Shown here: positions 18,489 to 26,125 of the stretch, one piece after another
How positions within the stretch are numbered: the stretch's first letter is position 1
Layout: every line of letters begins with the position of its first letter
Assembly: GCA_023248215.1 (NCBI GenBank)
Contig: JAHFEW010000016.1
Coordinates: forward strand, 1-60,747
DNA: 60,747 nt
Reading direction: 5' to 3'
Source: Nitrospira sp.
GTDB taxonomy: Bacteria; Nitrospirota; Nitrospiria; Nitrospirales; Nitrospiraceae
Made by a program: the position numbers and the translations under genes
The notes under the pieces: model-generated
Seen by the model: only the letters and a program-made list of their open reading frames with translations
The model's database searches: none
What the model was told of the DNA's origin: nothing

Positions 18489-19277
18489 ATGAGTAACATC
18501 TTTCTTAGCTACGCCGCAGAAGACCGTGAAAGAGTGCGACCGGTCGTGGCACGGCTCGAGGAGCGGAATTGGTCCGTTTGGTGGGATCGAAGGATTCTGC
18601 CTGGTCAGCACTGGCCGGAGGTGATAGAGGAGGCTTTAAGAGATTGCCGGGTGGTAGTTGTGATCTGGACGGACAGGTCCGTTAAGTCACGGTGGGTTCG
18701 CTTGGAGGCGAGCGCTGGAGTCCAGATCGACGGGCTCGTTCCGATTCGACTAGACGAAGCGGATGTACCATTCGAATTCAAACACATACATGCCGCAGAC
18801 TTAACCCACTGGGACGGTGTGAGCGATCACCCAGAGCTGACTTCAGCTGCCCTCGCCGTCGACACGATCCTAACGGGTGGCGATGAGGGTGCCAATCGTA
18901 GGGCCGCGTCTTTTCCCACGCTCGGCTCGAACACGACGCTACATCTCAGCTTGTCCATGGGTGGCGATCTCGGGAGTACTGATCCACGTGATCTCATGTT
19001 TATCGACGGGCAAGTGCGGGGAGCCGGCCGGAAGGCGGTACCGGCTTTGTTGGCGGCACTGGAGTTTCCTGATGCGCCAAGGAGAGGTCATGCTGCGTAC
19101 CTCCTCGGGCTGACAGGAGATCCGGATGTGGTCAGCGCGCTCGTCCCCCTGCTCTCTGACCGCGCTAAGGTGGGCATCATTGATTGGTTGCCGACTGTCC
19201 GAATCGCGGCTGCGCGCGCTCTAAAGAATATCGGCAGTCTCGAGGCTCTCCAGGCGCTGGCTGATGCGTTTGAATAG
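18489..19277 (+). CDS. TIR domain protein with C-terminal HEAT-like repeats
   Basis: This 262-residue protein starts with a TIR domain (residues 3 to about 115): IFLSYAAEDRERVRPVV, the WWDRRILPGQHW box of the bacterial TIR_2 type, and SRWVRLEA, in which Glu73 is at the position of the catalytic NADase Glu. The C-terminal ~90 residues (AVPALLAALEF, GHAAYLLGLTGDPDVVSALVPLL, VRIAAARALKNIG) are HEAT-like helices that may sense a partner. Bacterial TIR proteins with sensor domains often act in antiphage or toxin systems. The gene stands alone between two toxin-antitoxin modules and is followed after 15 bases by an attC-like palindrome, so it may be a gene cassette. Its role is inferred. Confidence 0.8.
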   Translation: MSNIFLSYAAEDRERVRPVVARLEERNWSVWWDRRILPGQHWPEVIEEALRDCRVVVVIWTDRSVKSRWVRLEASAGVQIDGLVPIRLDEADVPFEFKHIHAADLTHWDGVSDHPELTSAALAVDTILTGGDEGANRRAASFPTLGSNTTLHLSLSMGGDLGSTDPRDLMFIDGQVRGAGRKAVPALLAALEFPDAPRRGHAAYLLGLTGDPDVVSALVPLLSDRAKVGIIDWLPTVRIAAARALKNIGSLEALQALADAFE

Positions 19278-19292
19278 AGTGGGGCACGAGTT

Positions 19293-19362
19293 GCCCAACA
19301 CGCGAATGGAGCCGACGCGCCCCTGAGTCGCGACGGAGCGCGGCTCATTCGCAACGTTAGAG
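19293..19362 (+). repeat. attC-like recombination site
   Basis: GCCCAAC (19293-19299, form RYYYAAC) and GTTAGAG (19356-19362, close to GTTRRRY) enclose an imperfect palindrome. The left arm 19301-19320 pairs with the right arm 19338-19353, except for one unpaired G near 19308 and one unpaired A at 19315. A 17-base loop separates the arms. Unpaired bases on one arm are the hallmark of integron attC sites. No integron integrase gene is in the window. Confidence 0.5.
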
Positions 19363-19725
19363 AGGAGGGAAAGAGGGACATTCTGAATTTCGGCGGTGCC
19401 TGCAACTCATTCTAGGAGGGTGGTCAGTAGGTAAGGTAGGACGAAGGGATGCCATCAGGATAGTGCCAGGTGACATTGCGTGCGAGTGTCTTCTTACTGC
19501 TCCACACTCCATATGTTCCGGGCTGGTCTGCTGAAGCGGGCATGAGAGCTGTTTTGTGCTCCGACCGTTGCTGAGCCGAAGCGGCCCGACCAAGGCGGGT
19601 GGCGAGGACTGTTCGACGTTCGGTTCGAGCGCTGCTCGGAACGGAACGAGTTCCGCAGCCAAGCGGAGGCGAAGCGTACGGCGGACCAAACCGGCTCTGG
19701 CTTGTAGCGAAGCAGCCAGCCCGGA
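19363..19725. other. Non-coding or decayed stretch
   Basis: About 360 bases between the attC-like site and the first 42-bp repeat hold no credible gene. A minus-strand frame ending at 19424 has an aromatic-rich last section (NVTWHYPDGIPSS) that might be a gene remnant. The section from about 19560 to 19720 is Arg-rich in every frame. Confidence 0.35.
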
Positions 19726-19767
19726 CTACTTTACCAAGAACGGCTTCGAATCCTCGCCGGAGGCGGT
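19726..19767. repeat. 42-bp direct repeat, copy 1
   Basis: These 42 bases are identical to 20847-20888, the last 14 codons (including the stop) of the TIG-domain gene. The two copies have the same orientation and enclose 1,079 bases containing the Phd/PIN module. This copy has no gene of its own upstream on the minus strand. Confidence 0.85.
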
Positions 19768-19799
19768 GGAGATGGTCGGCGAGCCTGTGCACACTGACT

Positions 19800-20237
19800 T
19801 CACCGCTTTCTTAGCCCTTTCGGGGCCTGATTCTTCCGTCGATAATACTCGAGAAACTCGCGGGGAGAGAACACGAGCATGCCCTCTCGTCGGGAGGCCG
19901 GAAAGTGTTTGGTATTTCCCGTGATGACACAACGCGCATCGCCTGCGAGTGCTGTTTCGAGAAAGGCTTCGTCGGCAGCATCCGGAAACCTGTTGGTCAA
20001 CGGACGGCCAGCCACACTCAATCCATCAGCCTTGATCTGATCGAGAAATATCTTAACCAACTCGGCGTCGAATTGAAATTTAGGTCGTTTGAGGACATCC
20101 GCGTATTCGGTGAGGATGCGGGCGTCGAAACATAGATAGAGGCTTCCTCCGGCGATCATTCTGACTATCTCACCGGGTGGACCGAATGGGGATAACAGTC
20201 CGGAGACCAGGACATTCGTGTCCACCACTACCTTCAC
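19800..20237 (-). CDS. PIN-domain toxin
   Basis: This 145-residue PIN-domain RNase has the family start MKVVVDTNVLVSGLLSP (Asp6), the middle acidic site in ILTEYADVLKRPKF, and the late acidic cluster PDAADEAFLETALAGDARCVITGN. PIN toxins of this group (putative toxin-antitoxin system toxin component) cut tRNA or mRNA. Its ATG overlaps the antitoxin stop by 4 bases. The expected metal-binding Asp/Glu residues appear present, so it looks active. It lies inside the segment bounded by the 42-bp repeats. Confidence 0.85.
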   Translation of the reverse strand: MKVVVDTNVLVSGLLSPFGPPGEIVRMIAGGSLYLCFDARILTEYADVLKRPKFQFDAELVKIFLDQIKADGLSVAGRPLTNRFPDAADEAFLETALAGDARCVITGNTKHFPASRREGMLVFSPREFLEYYRRKNQAPKGLRKR

Positions 20238-20521
20238 CGGCGGCGGGCCTTTCGGGCTGTTCGAATCTCGGTATTGATCTCGTCGGGGGAAAGTTTGTCT
20301 GTCCCGGCCTTGACCGATTGCCGCTGCATCTGTTCGACCGCCGAAACTGATCGAGCTTGCCGCACGGCAGCAAGAGACTCCTCAAGCGTGTCTTCGGTAA
20401 TGGCCGACAGGATGGCGATCGGTTTGCCGTTCGAAGTAAGGATGACCTCCCGCTCGCGCGCCAACTTGCTCCACACTTGTCCTGAGCGCTCACGCAAGTC
20501 TCTGACCGTGATGAACTTCAT
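20234..20521 (-). CDS. Phd/YefM-type antitoxin
   Basis: This 95-residue antitoxin starts MKFITVRDLRERSGQVWSKL, followed by EVILTSNGKPIAIL, the DNA-binding beta-hairpin pattern of Phd/YefM antitoxins. A charged C-terminal tail should wrap the PIN toxin. I choose ATG 20521 because GAGG lies 6-7 bases upstream; the in-frame start at 20533 has none. Its gene precedes the toxin, as usual. Confidence 0.85.
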   Translation of the reverse strand: MKFITVRDLRERSGQVWSKLAREREVILTSNGKPIAILSAITEDTLEESLAAVRQARSVSAVEQMQRQSVKAGTDKLSPDEINTEIRTARKARRR

Positions 20522-20544
20522 GATGCACCTCATTGAGTGACGAT

Positions 20545-20573
20545 ATGGTATGCGATCGTGATCCGAACGTCAA
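20545..20573 (-). promoter_or_regulatory. Promoter of the Phd/PIN module
   Basis: On the minus strand TTGACG (20568-20573) and TACCAT (20545-20550) are separated by 17 bases, about 24 bases before the antitoxin ATG. The spacer contains GATC repeats that could be part of an autoregulatory operator. Confidence 0.45.
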
Positions 20574-20701
20574 ACGAAGCGCCGACATCCCGACACATTG
20601 CCTAACGAGAGAAGCAGTCGATACAGAGAAACTACGCTTGTCCTGGGGCCGAGGTCGCAAGCAAAGCCGGCACGGGCTATCCTACGAATGAGCGAAGCGG
20701 A

Positions 20702-20770
20702 TTCACAGGGTGCTGAAAAAGTGCGCAGCGGCGTTCTCGCCGAGCTCAGGGGCTCCACGTACCCCATGGG
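20702..20770. repeat. Half copy of a REP-like interspersed repeat
   Basis: GGTGCTGAAAAAGTGCGC at the left end resembles the end of the 141-bp inverted-repeat element at 30168-30308. The matching opposite end is missing, so this appears truncated. Confidence 0.35.
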
Positions 20771-20791
20771 AAAAGAGCCTGTCACGACAGG
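20771..20791 (-). terminator. Terminator of the TIG-protein gene
   Basis: On the minus strand the stem CCTGTC/GACAGG with a 2-base loop (20778-20791) is followed by CTCTTTT (20771-20777). It lies 56 bases past the stop of the TIG gene. The stem is short, so strength is uncertain. Confidence 0.4.
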
Positions 20792-20846
20792 TTCGGGGTG
20801 GGCGGGCCGTGTCTTGAACGATCGATCAGGCCGTAGCCGTCCCTCG

Positions 20847-20888
20847 CTACTTTACCAAGAACGGCTTCGAATCCTCGCCGGAGGCGGT
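20847..20888. repeat. 42-bp direct repeat, copy 2 (inside the TIG gene)
   Basis: This copy is the native 3' end of the TIG gene and is identical to 19726-19767. It contains TTCGAATCC, which resembles a tRNA T-arm core, a common integrase target, although no tRNA is present. Confidence 0.85.
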
Positions 20889-21389
20889 CGTGACCGTCAT
20901 CATGGCCATGCCTTTGCGCCTGCCGATCGGTACGGTGGCTGTGATCTGATTGTCGCTTTCAAACTTGAACGTCGCCGGGTGCCCAGGACCGAAGGACAGC
21001 GATCGGAGGCACTCGGCAGGGCCGAAGTTCCTGCCTGAAATCGTCACCTTGTCACCGACTTTGCCTTCATCCGGCTTCACCGATTCGATCTTCGGCGCTT
21101 CGCCGAAACAGGCCTGGGCCTTGGCTGCCGTTTCCGCCGAAGAATATTTGGGCGCCGGGCCTTTAGGTGTGGTGGCGGCAGATTTTGCTTTTGGGCCTCC
21201 GCTCTTCGCGGCGGCTTTTTTCTCGGGAGCTTTCTTCGTCGCGGGTGCCTTGCCCCCTGCCGGTGGTGCGGCCTGTTCAGCCGGCTTCTTCACGTCTTCC
21301 GCCGCGATGGCGTACGAGATTCCGCCCAGTAATACGAGCCCGATCGCGGTCGCGACCATGACACCTTGTTGCTCTCTCAGCCTCTGCAT
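20847..21389 (-). CDS. Exported TIG/IPT-domain protein
   Basis: This 180-residue protein has an N-terminal signal or anchor (VMVATAIGLVLLGGISYAIAA), an Ala/Lys/Pro-rich linker of about 70 residues, and one IPT/TIG immunoglobulin-like domain (PKIESVKPDEGKVGDKVTISGRNFG to the end, AMMTVTTASGEDSKPFLVK). Such domains bind surfaces or other proteins. I choose ATG 21389 because GGAGG lies 6-7 bases upstream; a longer frame reaching into acs lacks support. Its 3' end is duplicated at 19726. It lies 55 bases after acs on the same strand. Confidence 0.75.
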   Translation of the reverse strand: MQRLREQQGVMVATAIGLVLLGGISYAIAAEDVKKPAEQAAPPAGGKAPATKKAPEKKAAAKSGGPKAKSAATTPKGPAPKYSSAETAAKAQACFGEAPKIESVKPDEGKVGDKVTISGRNFGPAECLRSLSFGPGHPATFKFESDNQITATVPIGRRKGMAMMTVTTASGEDSKPFLVK

Positions 21390-21444
21390 GACCGGCCTCC
21401 ATGCACACAGTAAAAGATTGCGCACCGACAGAACACGAATCGTC

Positions 21445-23334
21445 TCAGTCTTCAATGGTCGAAATATCGCCCACGTCCTGCCCCAACTCCTTGGCCTTGA
21501 GCACCCGCCGCATAATTTTTCCCGAGCGTGTCTTCGGCAACGACGACACGATGTCGATTTCCTGCGGGACGGCAATTTTCCCCAACTCCTTCAAGACCTG
21601 CTCTTTCAGCGATTGCACGAGTTCCTTCGAGTCCTGGTAGCCCTGCTTCAAAATGACAAAGGCCTTGATCGCTTCGCCGGCCGTGCGATGCGGTTTGCCG
21701 ATGACCGCCGCTTCGGCCACGGCCTCGTGACTCACGAGCGCGCTTTCGACTTCCGCAGTCCCAATGCGATTGCCGGCCACTTTAATGACGTCGTCCGCGC
21801 GGCCCATGAACCACATGTAGCCGTCGTGATCTTTTCGGCAGACGTCTCCCGCTGTGTAGCAATTGGGAATGGTGTTCCAGTAGACCTTATAGCGATCGGG
21901 ATCTTTGTAGATCGTCCGCATCATCGACGGCCAGGGCCTTTTGATGACGGCAAAGCCGCCGGCATTGCTCGGCAGACTCGTGCCTTCCCTATCCACCACG
22001 TCGGCCTCAATGCCGAGAAATGGTCGGGTGGCGGAACCTGGTTTGAGCGGCACAGAGGGCAGGGGAGTGATCAGAATGGAGCCTGTCTCGGTCTGCCACC
22101 AGGTGTCCATGATGGGTTTGTCGCTGCCGGTGACGCGATAGAACCATTCCCACGCTTCCGGGTTGATCGGTTCCCCAACGCTTCCGAGAATGCGCAATGT
22201 GGAGAGATCAGACTTCTTGGGCCAGTCCTCGCCGTATTTCATCAGCAATCGGATGGCCGTCGGCGTCGTGTAGAAAATCGAGACGCCGTACCGTTCGATG
22301 AGATCCCACCAGCGGCCGGGGTTAGGATAGTCGGGCTTGCCTTCGGCCATGAGGATCGTCGCGCCGTTCAGCAAGGGACCGTAGACGATGTAACTGTGCC
22401 CCGTCACCCAGCCGGGATCAGCCACGCAGAAATAGACATCCTCTTCCTTGAGATCGAATACATACTTCGTCGTGATATAGGTGCCGACCATATAGCCGCC
22501 GTGGACATGGACGACGCCTTTGGGTTTCCCGGTGGTTCCCGAGGTGTAGAGAATGTAGAGCGGGGTTTCCGAATCGAGCGGCTCTGCCGCGCAGAGGGTG
22601 GTCTGTCCCTTCAGCCACTCGACCCAATCGATTTCTTTAGGCGCCGTGAGGGCGATCCCCAGGGTTTCGCGCCGCACCACCACGACTTTTTCTACGGAGG
22701 GACAGGATCGCACGGCATCATCGACGACGCCCTTGAGGTTGATCGTTTTCCCGCGATCGTACCCGACATCGGCCGTGATGACGACACGCGCCTCGGCGTC
22801 TTGAATGCGGCTCGCGAGGGCCGGGGCGCTGAAGCCGGAGTACACCACGCTGTGAATGACCCCGATGCGGGCACAGGCCAGCATGGCGACGACCTGTTCG
22901 GGAATTTTCGGCAGGTAGATAGTGACGCGGTCGCCTTTCTGTAGCCCAAGTGCCTTGAGCGCGTTGGCGCAGCGATTGACCTGACGCAACAGTTCCCCAT
23001 AGGTGAAGATGCGTTCCTCGCCGTTCTCCCCGACCCAAATCACCGCGACTTTGTTGCGACGCCAGGTGTTCGCGTGGCGATCCAGGCAGTTATAGGCGAT
23101 ATTGCAGGTCGCGCCTACGAACCATTTCGCCCAGGGATAGTTCCACTCGAGTACCCGGTTCCAGGGTGAGAACCACTCCAATTCCTTGGCCACGCCGCTC
23201 CAGAACCCTTCCGGGTCGGCGATGGAAGCCTTGTAGGCCTGGTCGTAATCCTGAATATGCGCCGCCGCCTTCGTTCGGGCGGTCGGCTGAATGACGCGGC
23301 CTTCCTTCACCAGGGTATCGATCTTGTCGTCCAT
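21445..23334 (-). CDS. acs: Acetyl-CoA synthetase
   Basis: This AMP-forming ligase (about 629 residues) activates acetate to acetyl-CoA. Motifs include LYILYTSGTTGKPKGVVHVH near residue 240, the WWQTETGSILI block, YTAGDVCRKD, and near the C-terminus PKTRSGKIMRRVLK, whose Lys is the site acetylated in regulated Acs proteins. The start is ATG 23334, with GGAGG 10 bases upstream; a longer in-frame extension to 23469 has no such site. Length is normal. In a reductive-TCA autotroph the enzyme would recover acetate. It is divergent from the caspase-like gene. Confidence 0.95.
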   Translation of the reverse strand: MDDKIDTLVKEGRVIQPTARTKAAAHIQDYDQAYKASIADPEGFWSGVAKELEWFSPWNRVLEWNYPWAKWFVGATCNIAYNCLDRHANTWRRNKVAVIWVGENGEERIFTYGELLRQVNRCANALKALGLQKGDRVTIYLPKIPEQVVAMLACARIGVIHSVVYSGFSAPALASRIQDAEARVVITADVGYDRGKTINLKGVVDDAVRSCPSVEKVVVVRRETLGIALTAPKEIDWVEWLKGQTTLCAAEPLDSETPLYILYTSGTTGKPKGVVHVHGGYMVGTYITTKYVFDLKEEDVYFCVADPGWVTGHSYIVYGPLLNGATILMAEGKPDYPNPGRWWDLIERYGVSIFYTTPTAIRLLMKYGEDWPKKSDLSTLRILGSVGEPINPEAWEWFYRVTGSDKPIMDTWWQTETGSILITPLPSVPLKPGSATRPFLGIEADVVDREGTSLPSNAGGFAVIKRPWPSMMRTIYKDPDRYKVYWNTIPNCYTAGDVCRKDHDGYMWFMGRADDVIKVAGNRIGTAEVESALVSHEAVAEAAVIGKPHRTAGEAIKAFVILKQGYQDSKELVQSLKEQVLKELGKIAVPQEIDIVSSLPKTRSGKIMRRVLKAKELGQDVGDISTIED

Positions 23335-23499
23335 AGGTGCATGCCTCCACAAAGCGCGGGCCTCTCCCACGCGCGGTTCACTTGTGGAAGGCATTATGCG
23401 GATGGGGAGGAGGAACTGCAACCCTTCGCGCTGTGGCGGAGCCTTGTCGAAAAGCGGCGAAGACCGCATGGCGCAAGGTCAGGAGCGGCCCCGGCTTTC

Positions 23500-23529
23500 T
23501 TGACAGTCGGGAGGAGACGAGGGTAGGCT
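23500..23529 (+). promoter_or_regulatory. Promoter of the caspase-like gene
   Basis: TTGACA (23500-23505) and TAGGCT (23524-23529) lie 18 bases apart. The predicted start near 23536 is after the in-frame TTG at 23533 and before the ATG at 23563, which favours the ATG. Confidence 0.5.
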
Positions 23530-23562
23530 GAATTGATCGCACTTCACCGGACTCACAGCTCG

Positions 23563-24945
23563 ATGCGCTCGCATTCATCATGCCGTTTGTGTCGAACCTT
23601 CGCATTCCTCTTCGTTCTGTGTGCTGCGGCAAGTTTCGGAGGGTTGTCCGCTGTCCAGGCACAGTTGGGAAAGCCTGAGGGGCTCTATTACAAGTCGTGG
23701 GCCGTGGTCGTCGGTATCGAGAACTATCTCGTGGCGCCGAAAGTTCCGGGCGCATTGGAGAGTGCGCATGCCGTGGCGGCGGCCTTGCGAGGACTCGGTT
23801 TCGACGAAGTGATCGAGCTCCAGGATAAAGACGCGAGCTTCAAGCGTCTGATGCAAATTCTCAACGACTACTTACCGCGCAAAGTAGGGCGGCAAGATCG
23901 TGTCGTGATTTTCTTTGCGGGGCACGCCGGGATTACGCAGGACTTCCAATCCAAAGAACTGGGCTATTTAGTTCCATGGGATGCCCAGCTTACCAATACA
24001 AACAAAACCATCACCTTCGATCACCTCAAAGAGTTCAGCCGGCGGTCCGCCTCCAAGCACATGCTGCTGCTGTTTGACGCCAACATTCGAGGGTGGGAGG
24101 TGACCGCACCGCAGCCACTATCCTTGGAGGGCCGGTTGTCGCCGGAAGATGACACGGAAAAGCGCGCGGTCCAAGTCCTGACGGCTGCCGAGAAAGATGA
24201 GACGGTGGGGCACGCTCCCGGAGAGAGCCCATTTGCGACGGCGTTGGTCGCCGGCTTGAAAGGTGCTGCTGACCTCAACAAGAATGGGTGGGTCATGGCC
24301 AGCGAACTTGCAGCGCATGTGAAGCAGGAGGTGGGGGCCGGCACCAAGGGGGCGCAACATCCGCAGTTCGTTCAATTAGAGGGAGACGGAGACGTCGTGT
24401 TAGTTGAAGGAAAGAAAGGCTTGTTTCTGCTCGGGAGCGAACCGACGAATGAGGCAGACCGCGCCAAGGCAGCGCGCACTCAATATGAACAGGCCTTTGC
24501 ACTGCTGCAGCAACAGAAGTCGGCAGAAGAGGCCTTGGAACGTCTCAACCGGGCAATTGCGTATGACCCGTCATTCGGAGATGCGTATGTTCTAAAGAGT
24601 TACGTCCGGCTGGAAGTGTTGCCGAACCTGGAGGAGTCGCTGGCGGCGGCGCGCGCGGCCGTGCAGCATGCGCCACAGAACCCGGATTCGCACTACGCGC
24701 TCGCGCTCGTCCTGGAGAAGCAATCACAGTACCACGATGCCGAACAGGCTATGCAGCAGGCGTTGGCTGTCAATCCGGCCTATGCGGATGTTTATTTCTC
24801 CTTGGGCGCCCTGTATGCCGACCACTTGAACGAGCCGCGGAAGTCGGTTGACGCCTTTCGGCGGTATCTCGAATTGGGCGGGCAGAGTGAGCGTGCGACG
24901 CGCGCTGTGCAAGGCAGTCTTCCAGCCGAGAAACCGGCTCCCTAG
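23563..24945 (+). CDS. Secreted caspase-fold (C14-like) protein with TPR repeats, probably inactive
   Basis: This 460-residue protein has a signal peptide (AFLFVLCAAASFGGLSAVQA) and then a caspase-like p20 domain: SWAVVVGIENYL, VIFFAGHAGI with His121, and LLLFDANIRG. In active metacaspases the last segment reads DAC.SG; here Asn174 replaces the catalytic Cys, so it is probably a pseudo-protease. The region SPFATALVAGLKGAADLNKNGWVMASELAAHVKQEV completes the fold. From about residue 310 three TPR units follow (EEALERLNRAIAYDPSFGDAYV, SLAAARAAVQHAPQNPDSHYAL, DAEQAMQQALAVNPAYADVYFSL is part of the third). It may act as a periplasmic scaffold. A TTG at 23533 is an alternative start. Confidence 0.8.
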   Translation: MRSHSSCRLCRTFAFLFVLCAAASFGGLSAVQAQLGKPEGLYYKSWAVVVGIENYLVAPKVPGALESAHAVAAALRGLGFDEVIELQDKDASFKRLMQILNDYLPRKVGRQDRVVIFFAGHAGITQDFQSKELGYLVPWDAQLTNTNKTITFDHLKEFSRRSASKHMLLLFDANIRGWEVTAPQPLSLEGRLSPEDDTEKRAVQVLTAAEKDETVGHAPGESPFATALVAGLKGAADLNKNGWVMASELAAHVKQEVGAGTKGAQHPQFVQLEGDGDVVLVEGKKGLFLLGSEPTNEADRAKAARTQYEQAFALLQQQKSAEEALERLNRAIAYDPSFGDAYVLKSYVRLEVLPNLEESLAAARAAVQHAPQNPDSHYALALVLEKQSQYHDAEQAMQQALAVNPAYADVYFSLGALYADHLNEPRKSVDAFRRYLELGGQSERATRAVQGSLPAEKPAP

Positions 24946-25121
24946 CTCGTATTATTCATGACGGTTCGTCGAGAAATCACGCAGTCGCATGCGAGACGGG
25001 CATGCGGAGCCGTGAGGCGTAGTTGAACACGTCGAGAGAGCGAGTGGCGAGCCTGCCCGCCGAAGGCCCATCGTAGCCGCGAATCCGCGCTTGCACCAGA
25101 AGCGTGCATGAAGAGTGCGGG

Positions 25122-25292
25122 TTATTCTTTGCCCCCGCCTTTCAGATACCCCAGCCCGATCTTCATCGCCCGGCGCGTAATTTCTGCCCAACGTACCTGG
25201 GGGTACTCGGCCAGCACCGCCGCCGCTTTCGGATCCTGGATATCGAGTTGCACGACGCGAATAATGCCGTCTTCAATTTGAACATCAGCCAT
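25122..25292 (-). CDS. Small conserved-looking protein, unknown
   Basis: This 56-residue protein begins MADVQIEDGIIRVVQLDIQD and continues with PKAAAVLAEYPQVRWAEITRRA, an amphipathic helix, and a Gly/Lys tail. GGAG lies 8 bases before the ATG at 25292; an upstream in-frame ATG is only 2 bases from it. No domain is recognised. The gene is divergent from the lipoprotein cluster. The 176-base gap between it and the caspase-like gene contains several short GC-rich repeats but nothing definite. Confidence 0.5.
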   Translation of the reverse strand: MADVQIEDGIIRVVQLDIQDPKAAAVLAEYPQVRWAEITRRAMKIGLGYLKGGGKE

Positions 25293-25365
25293 GTGCATGT
25301 CTCCTTGCTTGGAAGCCCGTTCCTGTTCCATCGGTCATGCCGTCAACCGGATAACCTGTTGTGCG

Positions 25366-25394
25366 TTGACTCTCCTAAGGGTGCATGTTAGCAT
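25366..25394 (+). promoter_or_regulatory. Promoter of the lipoprotein cluster
   Basis: TTGACT (25366-25371) and TAGCAT (25389-25394) are 17 bases apart, giving a start near 25401 and a leader of about 120 bases. The -10 is again of the TAG(C/G)NT form. Confidence 0.5.
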
Positions 25395-25519
25395 AAAATC
25401 CTGAATTTTCGCGCAATTGTGTCTCTCTCACAATTGAACCTCACACGTCTGAGACCATCATCTTGCCGCGCGCAACTGAGCCGTCAGCTCTCACATGCGT
25501 CACACCAAGGAGGAATCGT

Positions 25520-26086
25520 ATGAGTGGAGTAGAGGGGGCTTTCTCGAAGTTTACCGGGAGCGCGCTGGCGCTCGCACTGTTGATCGGGCTGGCTGCTTGC
25601 GGTGGTCCCCCAAACTGGGTCAAAAAAGGATCGGGCGCGTTCAACGAAAAAAGTGACAAGTCTTTCTATGGCGTCGGATCCGTGGTGGGTGTGCGGAATG
25701 AGCCGTTAGCCTGGGACACGGCCGAGAACCGCAGCCGCGCGGAAATTGCCAAGACCTTCGAAACCTACACCGCCTACCTGATGCGCGACTATGCAGCATC
25801 GACGACCGCCGGAGATTTTTCCCGCAACAGCGAAGAGCAGAACATCGAACGAGCCGTGAAGACCTTCTCTGCCGTCACGCTGAACGGTGTGAAGTCGATC
25901 GATCACTACAAGGATGAGAAGTCTGGAACCTACTATGTCCTCACCAAGCTCAGCCTCGAAGACATGAAGAACAACCTGGAGCAGGCGAAGGAGTTGAATG
26001 GCCAGGTCCGCGATTTTGTGCGGAAGAATGCCGACCGGCTGTTCGATCGTCTCGAAAAGGAAGAGGATAAGCGGGCGACAAAGTAA
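25520..26086 (+). CDS. LPP20-family lipoprotein
   Basis: This 188-residue lipoprotein has a lipobox GLAACGG with Cys27. The mature part has the LPP20 pattern: FYGVGSVVGVRN followed by a helix with NRSRAEIAKTFETY, then YYVLTKLSLEDMKNNL. ATG 25520 is chosen because GGAGG lies 7 bases upstream. The protein is probably on the outer membrane's inner leaflet. LPP20-like proteins include FlgP and often sit beside LpoB-like genes, as here; the next gene starts 40 bases later. Confidence 0.82.
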   Translation: MSGVEGAFSKFTGSALALALLIGLAACGGPPNWVKKGSGAFNEKSDKSFYGVGSVVGVRNEPLAWDTAENRSRAEIAKTFETYTAYLMRDYAASTTAGDFSRNSEEQNIERAVKTFSAVTLNGVKSIDHYKDEKSGTYYVLTKLSLEDMKNNLEQAKELNGQVRDFVRKNADRLFDRLEKEEDKRATK

Positions 26087-26125
26087 TCCGGCGCGGTTCA
26101 ACGTGTCTGGCCGGGAGGAGGTGGC

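Noticed and set aside
19744-19756. tRNA T-arm-like TTCGAATCC
   Set aside because: It is part of the 42-bp repeat that encodes the C-terminus of the TIG protein; no cloverleaf or acceptor stem surrounds it at either copy.
19424-19792. Minus-strand frame of 122 codons
   Set aside because: Its first half is an Arg/Ser-rich shadow that runs through the 42-bp repeat in another frame, and there is no ribosome-binding site. Only its last section might be a remnant.
20599-20605. GCCTAAC as a second attC box
   Set aside because: No GTTRRRY partner or palindrome was found within the following 150 bases.
20950-22944. A 664-codon plus-strand open frame
   Set aside because: It lies antisense to acs and the TIG gene, which have clear family motifs. 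It is a GC-rich shadow frame.
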